In this document: in pieces, positions 13,501 through 28,200 of the stretch
Numbering within the stretch: position 1 is the first letter of the stretch
Layout: each line of letters starts with the position of its first letter
NCBI GenBank assembly: GCA_023846275.1
Contig: JAIUJO010000072.1
Coordinates: 578,501 to 642,500 of the forward strand
DNA length: 64,000 bases
Reading direction: 5' to 3'
Origin: Vanilla planifolia
Lineage: Eukaryota > Streptophyta > Magnoliopsida > Asparagales > Orchidaceae
Translations under genes and position numbers: made by a program
Notes under the pieces: model-generated
Databases searched by the model: none
Seen by the model: the letters and a program-made list of their open reading frames with translations, nothing else
What the model was told of the DNA's origin: nothing

Positions 13501-15419
13501 ATTTATTGTAATTCAAAGAGCTGCATAAAATTAAGTATATATTTTTATATTTCTAAAATTTTTAATTAAATTTATTTTTATATGTTTTTGCATTTTATGA
13601 GCCAATAATATTTGTTTCTTATTTGACAATTGTTGATGGTATACTAACTCTCCTTAGCATATTGAAATGCAATTTTGATGTATAACATTTTAAATTTTTT
13701 CAAAGTTTTTTTTTTTATTTGGATATGTTACTAGTAACTCTAAATCTAACATCTACATTGCTTTGATTCATTATATTATATTTCATTCATTTTCCTAATT
13801 TATATTTTAATATATATAATAAATATTAAAATAATTATTTATCATAATTTATTGTTATCGTATTTTGAAGTTCATAGTTATTCCAAACAAGGTCCAATCC
13901 AGATCAACGAAACATTGTTGTACTCCACTTAATGAGCAACATTATGTTAATATTCATTACATACATATTTATATTATTTTTTAAAATTTAAACAATCTTT
14001 ATAAGGCATATCGTTTTGCATAATTGTCAACTGTTTGATTATCTTACCGTCAATCACTTTATTGTCTTGGAAAGAAACTTCATGATCTATCTTATTTCTT
14101 CATGTGTTTTTCTTCGAGTTGTTTATATTTCTTTGTAACTCTAAATCTCTTCTTGTTTGACATTTTCATTGCTATCATTTCGTGTAACATTATTTGGATT
14201 TATCTTATTCTTGCTTGAATAAAATTTTTCAAGACATTTAAACAATATATCAATGTTATTAATTGTTTTTTGCTATATTTTTCATGTTAATTAAAAATAA
14301 AGTCTAATTCAAATGAAGGAAAAGTTGTTGGATTCATCTCAATAAGTCATATCAAATATTATTTATATAATTTTCAACATTTTTGTTCAAGAAATTTTTC
14401 ATGTGTTACGTGACACTTAGATTTTACATAATTTGATGGTGGAGGTTGTCACACTCAAGTCCTTTATTATCTTTGAAAGAAACTTTGTCGTACAATTCAT
14501 GTAATTTCTTCAAATATTTTTCTTTGATTTGATCATATTACTATGAAACACCAAATCACCTCTTGTGTGATGTTTATGTCCAATTGAACTCTTCTCAACG
14601 AGATCTATCAAACTAAATATCGATTTTAATGGTTTAGAAATGCTATATGTTATATTTTAATGGGCTATAAGAAGCGTTTTTATTCGTACGTGATTAGTCG
14701 ATTGAAAATATTCCACTTAATATCCTGAATATGTTGAAAATATATTTTTTGAAAAAATTCATCTAATTTTTCAATGTTCTTAATTTGATTTGCTTGTATT
14801 AATACTATTCCAAATCGCATCTCTTACGAGATTTATATCGTTTTTATTTTGTTTTTTCTTATTACTTTAATTTGTCTCATTTTAGCTTTAACATATTTTT
14901 AATTTAATTTAAAATAATAAATTATTATTATTTATGCTTATTTAAGTGGAAAATTAAAAAAATTCCAAGTGAGATCCCATTGGGATAAATAATTGTTTTT
15001 GGATTTATCTTTATAAGCTATATCTAACTCAGTATTTTTTTAACTTTTGATTAATAATTTTTTATGGTACTGACATATTGTATAAGACATTTTGATTCAT
15101 AACTTATTTAATAATTGAGGTTGTTAAATGAAGCCCCTAAAGAACTTTGCAAAGGAAATTTCTCATATAATTTATCTCATTTGCTTAATTTTTTTTATTT
15201 GTTTATTTTTCTACATAAGTCTAAATTATCTTTGGTATGGCCTTTAGATTGCTTTGATTTGCTTATATCGCATTGCTCTAATTCATATCATTTCAACTTT
15301 AATGTATATTTATTAATATTTAAAATAATAATTTATTATAATTTATGTTTAATTAATTTGATAATTTGTAGTAATTCGAAAGGTCTCATTGAGATGAAAT
15401 AAGCATTGTTGTTTTCCCA

Positions 15420-15445
15420 AGGAGCGCCATGTGGTTATAAATGTC
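15420..15445. other. Orientation switch 2 (plus to minus)
   Basis: Plus-orientation satellite is recognisable through GAGATGAAATAAGCATTG and a degenerate GGAGC box ending near 15,427. Minus-orientation sequence follows, with an AGTTACATTGTGAAACAAC-like box at ~15,464 and AATGAGATAAACTATATGG at ~15,507. The two halves join at non-equivalent phases of the unit. I found no convincing mirror symmetry across this point. Confidence 0.7.
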
Positions 15446-18400
15446 AAACAATATTAACTTTAAAGTTACATTGTGAAACAACTTAGCAAAGTAAAATATT
15501 TAATAAAATGAGATAAACTATATGGGAATGTTGTATTTCAAAGATACAATGAATATTTGATTACGTTGTGATCATAAGGATGAGCAAAATGATGCTTATT
15601 CCTTGTCAATTACACCATGTTTAAATTTTTACAAATTTTAAAAACAATAAGCATCAACAATAATAAATTTCTTTTAAAATATGAAGCAAATATGTTATTA
15701 AAATTGAAATAAGACAAATTAAATCAATGTAATATAACCCAATTAAGAACAATGCAAAAGTCACAATATGCAAGAATCAAAGTTTCAATATCATAGAGCC
15801 AAATAAAAAAGAAACATTTGAAGAGGTGGGATAAGTTATATAGAAATCATGTATTTAAGATAATAAAGAGATAGGGTGTGACGTTCTTAATCATCAAATA
15901 ATATAGAAGTAAAAATATCTAATAATTTTAAAATAAATAGTAGAATATTAAATAATTAAAAAAACATAATTTAATTTATAGAGCTCACGTAGGCAAGTTG
16001 AATGATGCATGTTTTGTCTCACTCAAAAATATTTTTGAATTACTCTAAATAAAAAAATAAACATCAATAATAAAAAAATATTATTTAATTTTAAATTACT
16101 ATAAACTAAAACTAAAATTTGATAAATTAAAGAAATATAAAACAACTAAAAAAAGTAATCTAAAAGTCACATAAGTGAAAATTTCGTGTTACGTAGTAAT
16201 ATAATGAAATAAAAGAAAAGAGTTTTAAAAATAAGATAAATTACAGAGGAAATTTGTAATAAAAAATATAAATGAGATTGAGCATAATATCCTTGATCAT
16301 TAAACTTGGTACAAATTAAAATATCTTATACAACATGCAAAAACACTATAAAATAAAGTATTTCAAGAATATAAAAGTGAATAATTTATCAAATAATGTT
16401 CATCAAGATGACTCTAATAATTTTTATTTGTATCAATTTTAATTAGTTTGGAATTCATACGAATTTTCATTATTAATTAGCATAAATATTAAAAAAAATT
16501 ATAGTAATAATAACTAAATATATAATAAAACTAAAATGACCTAAATGGAAGTAGTGAAGTACAACGAAATCAAAGTAATGTAAATATCACAAGAGAGGGG
16601 AATTAAAACTACAGTGTAATATAATTAAACTAAAGTAAAATAATTAGAGAAATAAGATAAAATTTATAAGAAAGGTTCATTCTAAGGGACTAAAGATACT
16701 GAATGTGAAATCTTTGGCCATCACATTAGGTAAAAATCTAATGTTTCTAAAGAATGCCAAAGCTAAAAAAATAAAATATTTTAAAATATTTATATAATTA
16801 TTTAATTTAATAGACCTACTTAAAACAAGTCCATTGAAATTTTTTTCGTCTCCATTAGCCCTTATATAGAATTGCAGTGAGTTATCAAAATTAATAAGCA
16901 AAAATGATAACAAATTATTATTTTAACATTAAATAAATATATAATAAAAAATGAGACTAATTGAATCAAAGAAAAATAATGAAATTAAATTAATGTAAAT
17001 GTAGTGTGAGGGGAAAGCTAAAGTTACGCTATATTATAACTAAATCAAATTTAAAAATTTTAAGAAATGAAAAAAACTTTTCTGTCAAAGTTGCATTCCA
17101 AGTTACAAAGTAGACGAAGTATAATATTCATGATCATAAAATTAGGCAACAAAGGAAATGCCTAGTAAAGCATGTAAAAACCTTAGAAAATAAAATTTTT
17201 AAAGATATACAAGTGGTTATGTACTTCGATGGAGCTCCTTAGGATAACCCCAATGAAGATAGTCTCATCTTGTTTTGACCTCATTTTTATTTATTTCAAC
17301 TTACTAATGTAAATAATTGTAAACAATAAAAAATTGTTTTTTTAATTATAAAAAATAATATTAAAGTTTAAATAGGATAAATTAAAGGAATATAATATCA
17401 CAAAATAAAAAAAATAAAAAATATCACATCAAAAGAGATGTTTAGTTAATTGATAATAAAAAATTCAATGCAAAACATTTGAAGAAATGAGATAAATTTA
17501 ATAGAAAAGTTACATTTCAAGATATTAAGATTGGTTGTAATATCCATGATCTCAAATTCTTACATGAATCAAAATGTGTTAAACAAATTATTCAAAACCC
17601 TATAAAATATTTTTTTAATTACAAAGACAAATATTTAATTAGATAGAGTTCATTAAGGTTAATTGAATTACATTAGTTGTCTCCAGCATACCTTATTACG
17701 AATGACTATGAATCGCTAAATCAAATGACCACAAAAAAATCAATTTTTTTAATATTAATTAATTATATTTGAAAGTTGAGTAGAGATAAAATGAAGCAAT
17801 GTTGTACAACCAAATAAAAAGATATAAAGGTTAGATGATAGGAAATTTAAAGTTAGTAATAATATTAAATCAAACAAAAATTTTTGTTTAAATGAGTAAT
17901 AAATGCTTGATAAAGCAACACTCCACGATATTAAGCAAATCTCTTGATACATTATTGATTAACAAATCAAATATGGATCGAATTGTCTTGTAATGTTTGC
18001 TAAAACCCTAGAAAGTAAAAAATGTTAAAAATAATATCTACAAATATTTATTGAATCTAATAGAAATTGTTAAGACAAGTCCAATTATGTTTGTTTTGTT
18101 TTGATGAAACATCAATAGGAATTACTACAATTTACGAAATTAAACAAGCATAAACGACAAAAAAATTATTCTTTTAATATAAATTAAATATGAACTAAAA
18201 ATAAAACAAAGTAAACTGAGTTAATGTAACATAACCAAATCAACGCTTGTTAGGTCACAGGAGATGGGTGTTACACTCTCTTAGTAATTTAATAAATTAG
18301 CTGAAAAACTTTGAACAAATGAGATATTTTACGAGAAAGTTGCGTTCCATGATACCATGGTGATCGAGTGTAAGATCTTTGGTCAACTATTTGGCACAAT

Positions 18401-18474
18401 TTGAAATTTCTCATAGAGAATACAAACAAGAAAATAAAATACTTCAAATACATAAATTAATATTTCATTAGATA

Positions 18475-18894
18475 TAGTCATTGAGATGACTCCAATAATA
18501 TTTGTTTTGTCAAAATCAGAGCACATTTTTAATAACCATGAATAATCAAAGTAAAGTTGTAAATACAATAAAAACTTATTATTTTAATAATTAGACATTA
18601 TATACTAAAGTTTAGAATAAGATTACTTGAAGTAATTTAATGTTAACAAATCAAAGCAATGTAATGGTAACATCATAGAAGATTTGGAATTATATTCTAA
18701 TACGACCAAATCTAGATGAATAATTTTAAGGAATATGATAATTTGAGTAGGAAAGTTGTATTCCAAGATATTATGACAATCATTTGTAATATAATCCATA
18801 GTTAAATATAAAATAAATAAAAATGTCTCACAATCCATATAAAATAATTCAGTAAAAAAATATTTTAAAATATAAAATGAATACTTAATTATAA
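18475..18894 (-). repeat. Representative satellite unit in minus orientation, about 420 bp
   Basis: From one minus-orientation box (GATATAGTCATTGAGATGAC, starting about 18,473) to the next (AAAGAGCTCATTGAGATACC, starting about 18,894). In between are the AATAACCATGAATAATC box (~18,532), the TTATTATTTTAATAATTAG stretch (~18,577), a GTAATGGTAACATCATAGAAG box (~18,660), the second CCAAATC-type box (~18,707), AAAGTTGTATTCCAAGATAT (~18,752), GTAATATAATCC (~18,787) and the ATAAAATAATTC stretch (~18,838). The order is the exact reverse of the plus-orientation unit, confirming that one satellite family makes up both orientations. Confidence 0.8.
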
Positions 18895-20599
18895 AGAGCT
18901 CATTGAGATACCTCCAGCAAAATTTGTTTCGTCTCATTTGTGCTTTTTGTTATACTACTAATCACTAAAGTGAATATTAATAATAATAAAATATTTTTTT
19001 TCCATATTTAGGAATTATATAATAATGTTGAAATGAGATAAATACAAGTATTGTAATGCTAATAAATCAAAGCAACATAATAGTCATATGGAAGGAGATT
19101 TAAATTTATATAGTAATACAATCAATTCAAAGTGAAACATCTGTCAAAATAAAAAAAATTATACAAAATGTTGCATTTTGAGATCGTAAGGAGATTGAGT
19201 GTAACATTATTGATCATAAAATCAACTATGATCAAAATATGCTAATAAAATGAGCCAATACCAAAGAAAATTAAATATTTTGAAAAATAAATATGAATAG
19301 TTAATTTCACGGATGAAATAAAATGTGTCGAACAAAGATAATTTCATCTCAAATTGTAATACTTCAAACTAATAATCTAAATAGCCGTAAATAATAATAA
19401 TTACTATTTTAAGATTATGCAAACAAATATTAAAGCTAAAACATTATAAATTGAAATAATATAAACAAATCAAGTTAAGTAAAATTCAATTATTAGGAGA
19501 ATGAATGTTTAATAGTATAATAAGATAAAATTAAGTGTAACATCTTAAATTATCAAATGAAGAATGAATCAAAATATGTAATAAAATTATCTAAACCATC
19601 ACAAATAAAAAATTAAAAAAAGTACAAAAATTTATATTTGAAATATTAGAGAATGTTTAGATAAATCTAGTGTAGTTTCTTTCATCTTCTTTAGACATTA
19701 TTTGGAATTACTATGACTTAATAATGTCAATAATCAGGGATAACAAAAAATTATTTTCTTAATAAAAGTAAAAATATATTAAAGTAAAAATGAGATAAAT
19801 GAAGTACCATAATATGACCAAATAAGGATGATGTAATTATCATAGTAGAAGATAGTTGGAGTTATATAGTCATATAAGCAAATTAATGTTAAAAAATTCA
19901 TGAAATTAGTTAAAATGTATAAGAAAGCTACATTCCATGTTATAAAATATATTGAGGGTCACATCATTAATCCTTTATTCTAGCATGAATCGAATAATCT
20001 CATAAAGTATAAAAAAACTAAGAAGAAAAATATGCTATAAAAATAAAAAATGGAATATTTAATTAGATAAAATATGTCAAGATTAGACTAGTGATATTTG
20101 TTTCATATTTATTGGACAACAATTATTATTATTTTCAATTGTAAAATTAATAAAACATTAATAATAATATATTAATGTTTTAATATTAAGTAAATATATA
20201 TTATAACTAAAACAAGACAAATTGTAGAAGTGTAATATAACCAACTTATTATGATATAAATGTCAAAAGAGAGGAGAGTTGAAGTATTGTAATAATGTAC
20301 CTAAATAAAAAAATTAAAAAAATGAGATTAACTATGTGAGAAAGCTATATTTGAAGGTACAAAGTAGATTTAGTGTATTTCATTTGATGATACAAATGAG
20401 ATAATAATGAAAATGCCATGTAAAATATTCAATACCTTAGAAACAGGTGATTCAAAATATATAAGAGAATATTTTATTAGGTAAAACTTGTCATGACGAG
20501 TCAAACAACATTTGTGTTGTCTCAATCAGACATTGTTTGAAATTATTATAATTTAATAAATTCAATACTAATAAATTATAATTAATTACTATTATAAGG

Positions 20600-20851
20600 A
20601 TATTTTGTGTAAAATCATCAAATAAAAAATGCCGAATCTACCCTTATTATCTAAGATGATTAGTTCAACGTCGAGCCTCCTCAAAATCGGTAATGCCAGC
20701 TGGACGGACTAGAACCTGTTTGATAAATTTGGGAGAGCATACACGTGCACATATATTTATTATGATTGTATCGTTGTCTCAAGAGCTGTTTTTAGAAAAA
20801 AAAATGATTATTTTTTCTCATCAATATTAGAAAAAATTGAAATTATTGTTA
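20600..20851. other. Non-satellite insert of about 250 bp, possible transposon fragment
   Basis: Inserted within a unit whose AATAAATTATAATTAATTAC box ends near 20,590 and whose AAGCATG..AATCCATAG box resumes near 20,851. The segment is compositionally distinct, with several CpG dinucleotides (for example at 20,669-20,673, 20,688, 20,705 and 20,745) and a CACGTG at 20,742-20,747; the surrounding satellite has almost none. It contains no open frame of note. Its style, a CCCTTATT-type opening, GCCAGCTGGACGGAC and a purine-rich GGGAGAGCAT, resembles plant intergenic or transposon-end sequence, but I cannot name a family. About 170 bp of the expected unit sequence is replaced or displaced. Confidence 0.6.
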
Positions 20852-22261
20852 AGCATGTTGAATCCATAGAAAATAAAATATTACAAAATATAAAAGTAAA
20901 TATATCATTGGATGGTGCTGAAAAGTTAAAATATGATGAGATTTATGTACACGTATATACATATTTAAATCAAAGTGAAAAATTTGAAAAAATTTAGAAA
21001 AGGTTATGTGAAAGGTTTATTCTGAACTACTTAAAAGATCAAATGTAGCATGCTTAATTGTCAAATGAAAGATGAATCAAAATATCTCACAAAAGAGGTT
21101 AAATCAAAAGAGTATTTAGCATGTAATTAGATAGCACTTCTGGAGTTTAAACCAATGAAATTTGCTTCATCTTGATCGGAGCTTATTCAGAATTGTTGTT
21201 AATTTGCTGATTACATAAGATAAAAAATCATAATAATTTTGTATATATTAAAGTTGAAAAGATATAAATTTATGCAATGTGTTATTAGAAAACTTAAGTG
21301 ATTCTAAGGACACTTGAAAAAAGATTTTGAGTTACATAGTCATATAACCCATTTAAAATGAAAAATTTGGAAAAATTAAATAAATTATAAACAAAACTTG
21401 CAATCTCATAGATATTAACAAGAACAAGTGTAACATCCTTGAAAGTCAAATATGTATGAATAAAAATATTTTTTAAAGGATGTCATAACCCCCATAAAGC
21501 AACATATTATCAAAATTTAAAAAAATTTAATTGGATTGAGCTAGTTGAGTTGAGTCCAATTATGTATGTTTCAAGTAAATCAGTACTCTTTTTGGGTCAT
21601 CGAAAATGACCATAGTAAATACACTTAAATAGTAACTAATTTTTTTAACATTTTGTAGATATATATTGAAGCTGAAATGTGATAAACTGAAGTACTTCAT
21701 CATAAAAAAACCTAAGTGATATATTTATTGATCACATGAGAGGAAATTTGTTGTTGCATAAGAATATCAAAGTAAAAAAATGATGAAATTGTATAAATTA
21801 TATGGTAATATTACATTGCAAGATATTAAGGAATTTGATTATAACATTCCCAATCACGAAATAAAGTGTCATTCAAAATAAATCATATTTAAAATCCTCG
21901 AAAATAAAATATTTAAAAATATTAAAAAAAATATCTTTTGAGATAGTAGCAATCAAAACTTTTCTAATGATGTTAGCTTTTCCAAATAGACATTTGTTGG
22001 AATTACCACAAACTACAAAAGTGAACATGCATAAAAAATAATAAATTATATATGAATATTACATAAATTTATATTAAAGTAGAAATTAGAGAAATAAATC
22101 TAATATAATATATCAAAATAAATGTTATGTAAAGGTTACAAGAGAGGATATTTACAGTTTATATAAATATAACTAAATGAAATAAATCAATTTTTAGAAA
22201 TAAGATAAACTATATTGAAAAGCTTCATTTTAATATAATAAAGTTATTGAACATAACTTTC

Positions 22262-22280
22262 CTGATTTTATTCAAAGAGA
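22262..22280. other. Orientation switch 3 (minus to plus)
   Basis: Minus-orientation satellite ends after GAACATAACTTTCCTGATT (~22,250-22,268). Plus-orientation sequence begins with AGAGAGATGAAAAAAATATC and GACTTATCTCAACTAGCTC (~22,276-22,318). The junction falls within about 10 bp. Hand comparison of the two flanks gave no block-level mirror match. Confidence 0.75.
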
Positions 22281-25200
22281 GATGAAAAAAATATCGCTAG
22301 ACTTATCTCAACTAGCTCTATCAATTTCAATAATCATTTTTATGATTTTAAGTATTTCATTTTGTTGGGATTTTATGCACTATATCAGCCATTTCCATTT
22401 GTTTGTTTATTGACAATCGATGTTACACTTGATCTCCATATCATCCTAAATAAAAACTTTCATTTACAATTTATCTTACTTTTTAAAATATTTCACTTTG
22501 ACTTTGTTATATTAAGTTTTTACTTTAAATCTTCTCAATAATAACTTTATATGACTTTGATGTGGCTATCATACATTATTTCAATTTATCCAATTTCAAC
22601 TTTAATAAATATTTAAGCAATAATAAAATAAAAATTTGTTATTACTTATGTTTTTTTGTGTTAGTAATTTGCAATAATTCAAAACAAGTTCCAATCAAAT
22701 GAAAACATTTTTGGACTTATCTAAATGAGCTCTATCCAATTAAGTATTACTTTTTATAATTTAAAAAATCTTATTTTTCCTTTTTTCCCCTACTTCTGAA
22801 GTATTATTTCGTAGATGATTTGTTTATCGAGGATATCACACTTGAACTACATAGTATCTTGGAATGCAACTTTTTTCTTTAATTCAACTACATTCTTCAA
22901 ATTATATTCTTTGAATTGTTTATACTATTTTGAAACTAAAATTTTCTCCCTATTTAACCATTATACTATTCTTTTTATGTTATGATATTATGCTTCAATT
23001 TATATTTTTTAGCTTTAATATAAATTTTCATAATGTTAAATCAATAGTTTTTTATTTATGATTATTTTCTTTGGTACTTCATAGTAATTCCAAAAGTGGC
23101 TTAGTCGAGAAGAAGAGAATGTCGATCAACTCATCTCGGGTTAGCTCTATCTAATTAAAACTTTACTTTTATATTTTGAAATATTTTCTTTACAATTGTT
23201 TGGTCGTATTTTATAAGTCATTTTTATTTGCACCTAAAACGACTATTGATTATGTTATGGTTGATCCTCTTAGTTTTTTAGAATGCAAATTTTCAAATAA
23301 ATATATCTTATTTTTCTAATTTTTTCTTTAATTAATTTATATTACTATATAACTCCAAATGTCTTTTAACCTGGCATTCGTATCACTTTGATGTGTTATA
23401 TTTTTTTATTTCATCTTATATTCTTTTACCTTTAATTTATATATTTATTTGATTTTATAATAACACTTTTTTATTATTTATGGTTATTTAAATTGGTAAT
23501 TTCTCAATAATTTCAAATGACATTCAATTATGATACAGAACATTGTTGGTGTCAATCTTTGAATTATATACATTTCAATAATTATTTTAACATTTGAAAA
23601 TATGGTATTTTAGGACTTTAGCATAGTTAACAAAATGTTTTATTCATAACTTATTTGACCATTATGGACACCACACTGAATCTCACAAGTGCCTTTGAAC
23701 ACAAAATGTTTGTATAATTTATCTTATGAATTTCTCATCTCGAATTGGTTACATTAATTTTTAACTCTAAATCTTCTGTTATAGGATTTTTTCATTCCAT
23801 TCATTTGATTGTATTATATTTCTTCAATTCATTTTTTTCTTCTTCAATATATATAACTTAGTATTAAAAAAATAATTTCTAATTATTTATTCTTTTTTAC
23901 TTTTGTAGTTTACCATAATTTAAAGCATTACCCTATTAAGAAAAAAACATCGTTGGAGACATCTTGACTATCTTTATTCAATTATATTATTTTTTATGAT
24001 TTTGAGTATTTAATTTTCTAGAATTTTAATTTTTTTGAAGAAAATTCACTTCATATCTATTTTGACAATGGATGTTATACTAATTCTCCTCAGTATCATG
24101 GAATGTAGCTTTGCTTTAAATTTAATCATATTTCTTAAAATGATTCACTTTGGTTTGGATATTTCCCTAAATCTCTAATCATTTGACTTTTAAACAACTT
24201 TTATTTTGTTATTTCACATTAAATGTTAATTATAATATTTAAAATTCATGTATATTTACTTAATTTTTTAATAGTAATTTATTATTATTTATGCTTTTTA
24301 TTTTCTAATTTTTCATAATTTTATAAGAGATTTGATGAAGATGAAATAAAATCATTCAACTCCTAATAATGAACTTTTCCTCATTAAAACTTCACTTTTT
24401 ATATTTTAGTGATTTAATATATTTTTTGGGCCTATTTTTTAAGCTAATTAAATTCACACTTGATTTGTTAAAAGGGAATGTTATACTCAATTTTCTTAGT
24501 ATTTTAGAATTAACTTTTGCGTAATTTATCCCACGTCTTCAAATGTTTTGCTTTCTTTTATCATATTACTACGATGCTCTAATTTTTCTTTCATATGACA
24601 TTAACAACACTTTGATTTGTTTATATTTTATAACTATAATTACTTTCATTTGAGCTTTATTATATATTTCATTGATATTTAAACAATTATTTATTATTAT
24701 TTATTTTTAATTACTATAATGATTTGCTCTATTTCCAAACATGGTGAAATTGAGACGTAACAAATGTCAATGGTCCCATCTTGATGAAATTTATCCAATT
24801 TAATTTTTTAAAAATCTTATCTTTTAGGGTGTTGGCATGCTTTATGAGATATTTAAATTAATCCATAATTTTATTAATAAGGATATTAAACTCAATTTCC
24901 TTATAATTTTGCAATGCAATTAACTCCTAAAATCCATCTCATTTTCTAAAGTTTTTGCATTTATTTTGTCATGTTACTATGTAACTCTAAATTTCCTCTC
25001 ATGTGATCTTTTTTTAATTTTTGGTATATTACATTGCTTCAATTTGTGTTATTTCATCTTTTGTTTACAACAACTTAATTAAAAACATAATTTACTATTA
25101 TTTAATCAAATTTAATTCTTTAATTTGAAATTATTGAATAATATTTTTATAGTGAGATGAATTAAACATCATTGGAGTCATCTCAATATTTTGTTATGCT

Positions 25201-28200
25201 ATTAAATATGATTTTTTTATTTTTTCTATTTTTTAAATATTTTTGGTATACTTTACAAGACTTAATGTTTTATTATTTTTGCCTGATTTATGAGAGATTT
25301 TCATTTGTACCTAATCTAATAATCAAGCATGTTACATTCAATCTCCTTAGTTTCTTCAAATGGCACTTTCTCACATAATTTATCTCATTTTTTAAATATT
25401 TTAGTTTGATTTTTATTACTACATAACTACAAGTGTCCTTTTGATTTTTGCATGACTATGATTTTCTTTTATTACATTTCTTAAATTTATCTTCTTTTAA
25501 GTTTGATATTAATACTTTCAATAAAAAATAAATAAATTATTAGTATAAGTAATTCATTAATTTGATAATTAAGGACGTTACATTTGATCACCTTAGTTAC
25601 TTGGAGTTACACTTTCTCACATAACTTTTCCCTTTTAACTAAATATTTTACATTGATTTACTTATGTTATAATGTAACTTTATGTATCCTTTTTGTGATT
25701 TTTGCATTGCTTTTAGTTTGTTGTGTTATATTCTTTAATTTATGTTATTTTATATTTGATATTTATTTTATTAATAATAAAAAAATCAAAAATATTACTA
25801 TTTGTGTTTATTTAATTTAATAGTTTGTACTAATTGCAAATAAGTTTTTATTGAGATGGACTAATTACCATTGGACTCACCTCAATAACGTACATGCATT
25901 AAAATATCTTATTTATATTTTTTAATTTTTTCCCAATTCATTTTCATGAATTACGAGACATTTTTACTTGTTCTTTGTTAAATGATTCACAATGTTATAG
26001 TTCATCTTCATAGCATCTTCGAAAATAACTTTCGTGTAAAATTTGTCTCATTTCATAAAACTTTTCACTTTTATTATATTTTTTTACTATGTAAGACTAA
26101 ATCTCTTTTCACGTGTTCTTGTTGTTTCCTTCATTTTGTTATATTACAATACTTTAATTTATCTTATTTTAGTTTTAATATATATTTTCTTAAAATAAAA
26201 ATATTATTTTTTCAATAATTATGGATATTTCCTTTAGCAATTATATTCATTCAAAATGAAGTATCATCAACATGAAATAGATGTCAAAATTGTACTAATG
26301 ACCTTTATTCAATTAATTATTCTTTTCCATATTTTCAGATAATTTATTTTCTAACATTTTTTAATGTTTTATGAGATATTTTGTTTAATAGCTAATTTGA
26401 TGATTAGAGATATTATACTCGATCTATTAAGATTCCTAGAATGAAACTTTATAATAAATTTTATCTTATTTTTTTGACTTTTTTATTTTTATTTGGTTAT
26501 ATTTACTATCTAACAATCAATCATTTATAGTATGACCTGTACATGACTTATAATTAGTTATATTGCATCTCTTAAATTTATCTTATTAGAATTTTATTAT
26601 AAATTTACTAAATATGAAGTTGATAATTTATTATTATTTACTCTTATTTTATTTATTATTTAATAGTAATTCAAGTTGACATATCATTTACAAAAAAAAC
26701 ATAGTTTGAATTGTAAAGTAAACTTTATCAAATTCTAAATTTATTTTTTTATATTTTTTAAGAAGGTAATTCCCTATGTTTTAAGATTACAATATATTAA
26801 TTTGCATCACCTTGTTATAATCAAGGATGTTATAGGCTTTCTTCTTAGTATTTTTGAATGCAACTTTTCATTATAATTTATCATATCTTTTTAAATTTCT
26901 CATTTTGGATTGGATAAGTTACTGCCTAATTCTAAAATTCATTTCATGCGACTTTTACGTTGTACTGATTTGGTTATATTATATTGCTTAGTTTTTAAAT
27001 CATTATTGCTTTGATATATAATTTTTTAAAATTAAAAATAAAATTTATTAATATTTGTTATTTTAATTTTTAAATTCATAGTAATTTCAAACAAAGTCTA
27101 ATTTAGGCAAAAAATGTCTTTGTTACCTTTTTTAAATATTCTATCTACAATAAGTTTTGCATAGTATATCAGACATTTTTTATCATACTTTATTAGATGA
27201 TCAAGGATGTTATATTTAATCTCCTAAGCATCCTAAAATTCATGTTTTTCATTTACATTATCTTTTTCTTTAATTCTTTCTTTTTGATTTGGTTAGATTA
27301 TTGTAATATTTTAATTCTCCTCTCATGTGACCTTTGTGTTCTTCGGTTTGATTATCTTACATTACATCGACTTATAATATTTTATCTTTATTATACTTAT
27401 AGTTAATATTAAAATGATGAATTATTTTTATTTATGTTTATTTTCTTTTTTCATTAATTTTGATATGAAATGAGATTTGTTTGAGTCAAAACAAAAGACG
27501 TTGGGCTCAGCATGATCACATCAATCTATTAAAATAGTTTTATAAGATTTTAGACTTTTTTCATTATAATTTTTTTACATGACATTTGGATTTGTGGCTA
27601 CTTTGGCAATCAAGGATGTCATACACAATCTTCATAGTACCTTGGAATTCAAACTTCTCACACTATTTATCTCATTTCTTTAACTTTTCCTTTTTCTTTT
27701 TGTTAATTACTTCATATCTCTACAGTCTTATTATATCACGTTTACATCACCATAACTCGATTATATTCATTAGTTCAATTTATCTCATTTCAAATTTATC
27801 ATATAATTTCTTAATATTAAAAATAATAATTTATTATTATTTGTTATTATTTATTATTGTTTACAGCGATAATTCATCATGGTTGCAAATGAGGTATGAT
27901 AAAGATAGGACAAATGTCGTTTCACTCATCTTGAAGAGCACTGACTAATTGAATGTCAATTTTATAATAATTTATCCAAATGTCGTTTCACTCTTCACTA
28001 TATTTTTGAATGTAACATTCTAGAATAATTTATCCAATTTCTTGAAGTCTTCTGCTTTTGTTATGTTACATTACTATAAAACACTAATTCTGCCCTTATG
28101 TGACATTTATATCACTTTAATTTCATTATATTATGTTACGTTAATTTATCTTTTTTCAGATTTAATTTATATCCTCTAAATATTAAGATAACTATTTATT

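Larger units (their letters stand above)
4740..15430 (+). repeat. Satellite array block 2, plus orientation
   Basis: About 27 units read in the opposite direction to block 1. Copies of the CTCATC..GATGAGCTC box lie near 4794, 5139, 5515, 5900, 6306, 6620, 7410, 7775, 8205, 8560, 8990, 9390, 10075, 10265, 10680, 11045, 11470, 11885, 12300, 12715, 13135, 13915, 14330, 14585 and 15000. From 11,045 to 13,135 five successive spacings average about 418 bp, which sets the unit length. Fused or shortened units occur around 6,850-7,050, 9,640-9,780, 10,150-10,290, 13,480-13,530 and 14,570-14,600. No gene is supported; every short open frame here falls inside satellite units. The first ~4.3 kb is the right arm of the inverted duplication with block 1. 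Confidence 0.9.
15430..22272 (-). repeat. Satellite array block 3, minus orientation
   Basis: About 17 units with the box in minus orientation near 15568, 15978, 16390, 16810, 17230, 17645, 18060, 18475, 18895, 19310, 19660 (partial), 20070, 20480, 20920 (partial), 21130, 21535 and 21945. Spacing between 16,390 and 18,895 is a steady 415-420 bp, the most regular run in the window. The unit near 19,500-19,550 has lost the middle of its sequence. One unit is interrupted by non-satellite DNA at about 20,600-20,851, and the next is shortened at about 20,920-20,970. I did not find an inverted or direct block-level partner for this segment elsewhere in the window by eye. No gene is seen. Confidence 0.88.

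Noticed and set aside
15200..15650. Mirror symmetry around the 15.43-kb switch, as at 4.5 kb
   Set aside because: The reverse complement of the right flank did not match the left flank beyond ordinary unit-to-unit similarity in the stretches compared. The same was true at 22.27 and 48.22 kb.
18623..18937. 104-codon minus-strand open frame
   Set aside because: It spans a regular satellite unit with all boxes at normal spacing, so the frame is incidental.
20742..20747. CACGTG as a regulatory G-box
   Set aside because: A single hexamer in a short unidentified fragment with no gene nearby; no basis for calling a promoter.
27586..27948. 120-codon plus-strand open frame, the longest in the window
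   Set aside because: It crosses normal satellite boxes and a low-complexity stretch, and has no domain or homologous frame in neighbouring units. In such A+T-rich tandem DNA a frame of this length is plausible by chance.
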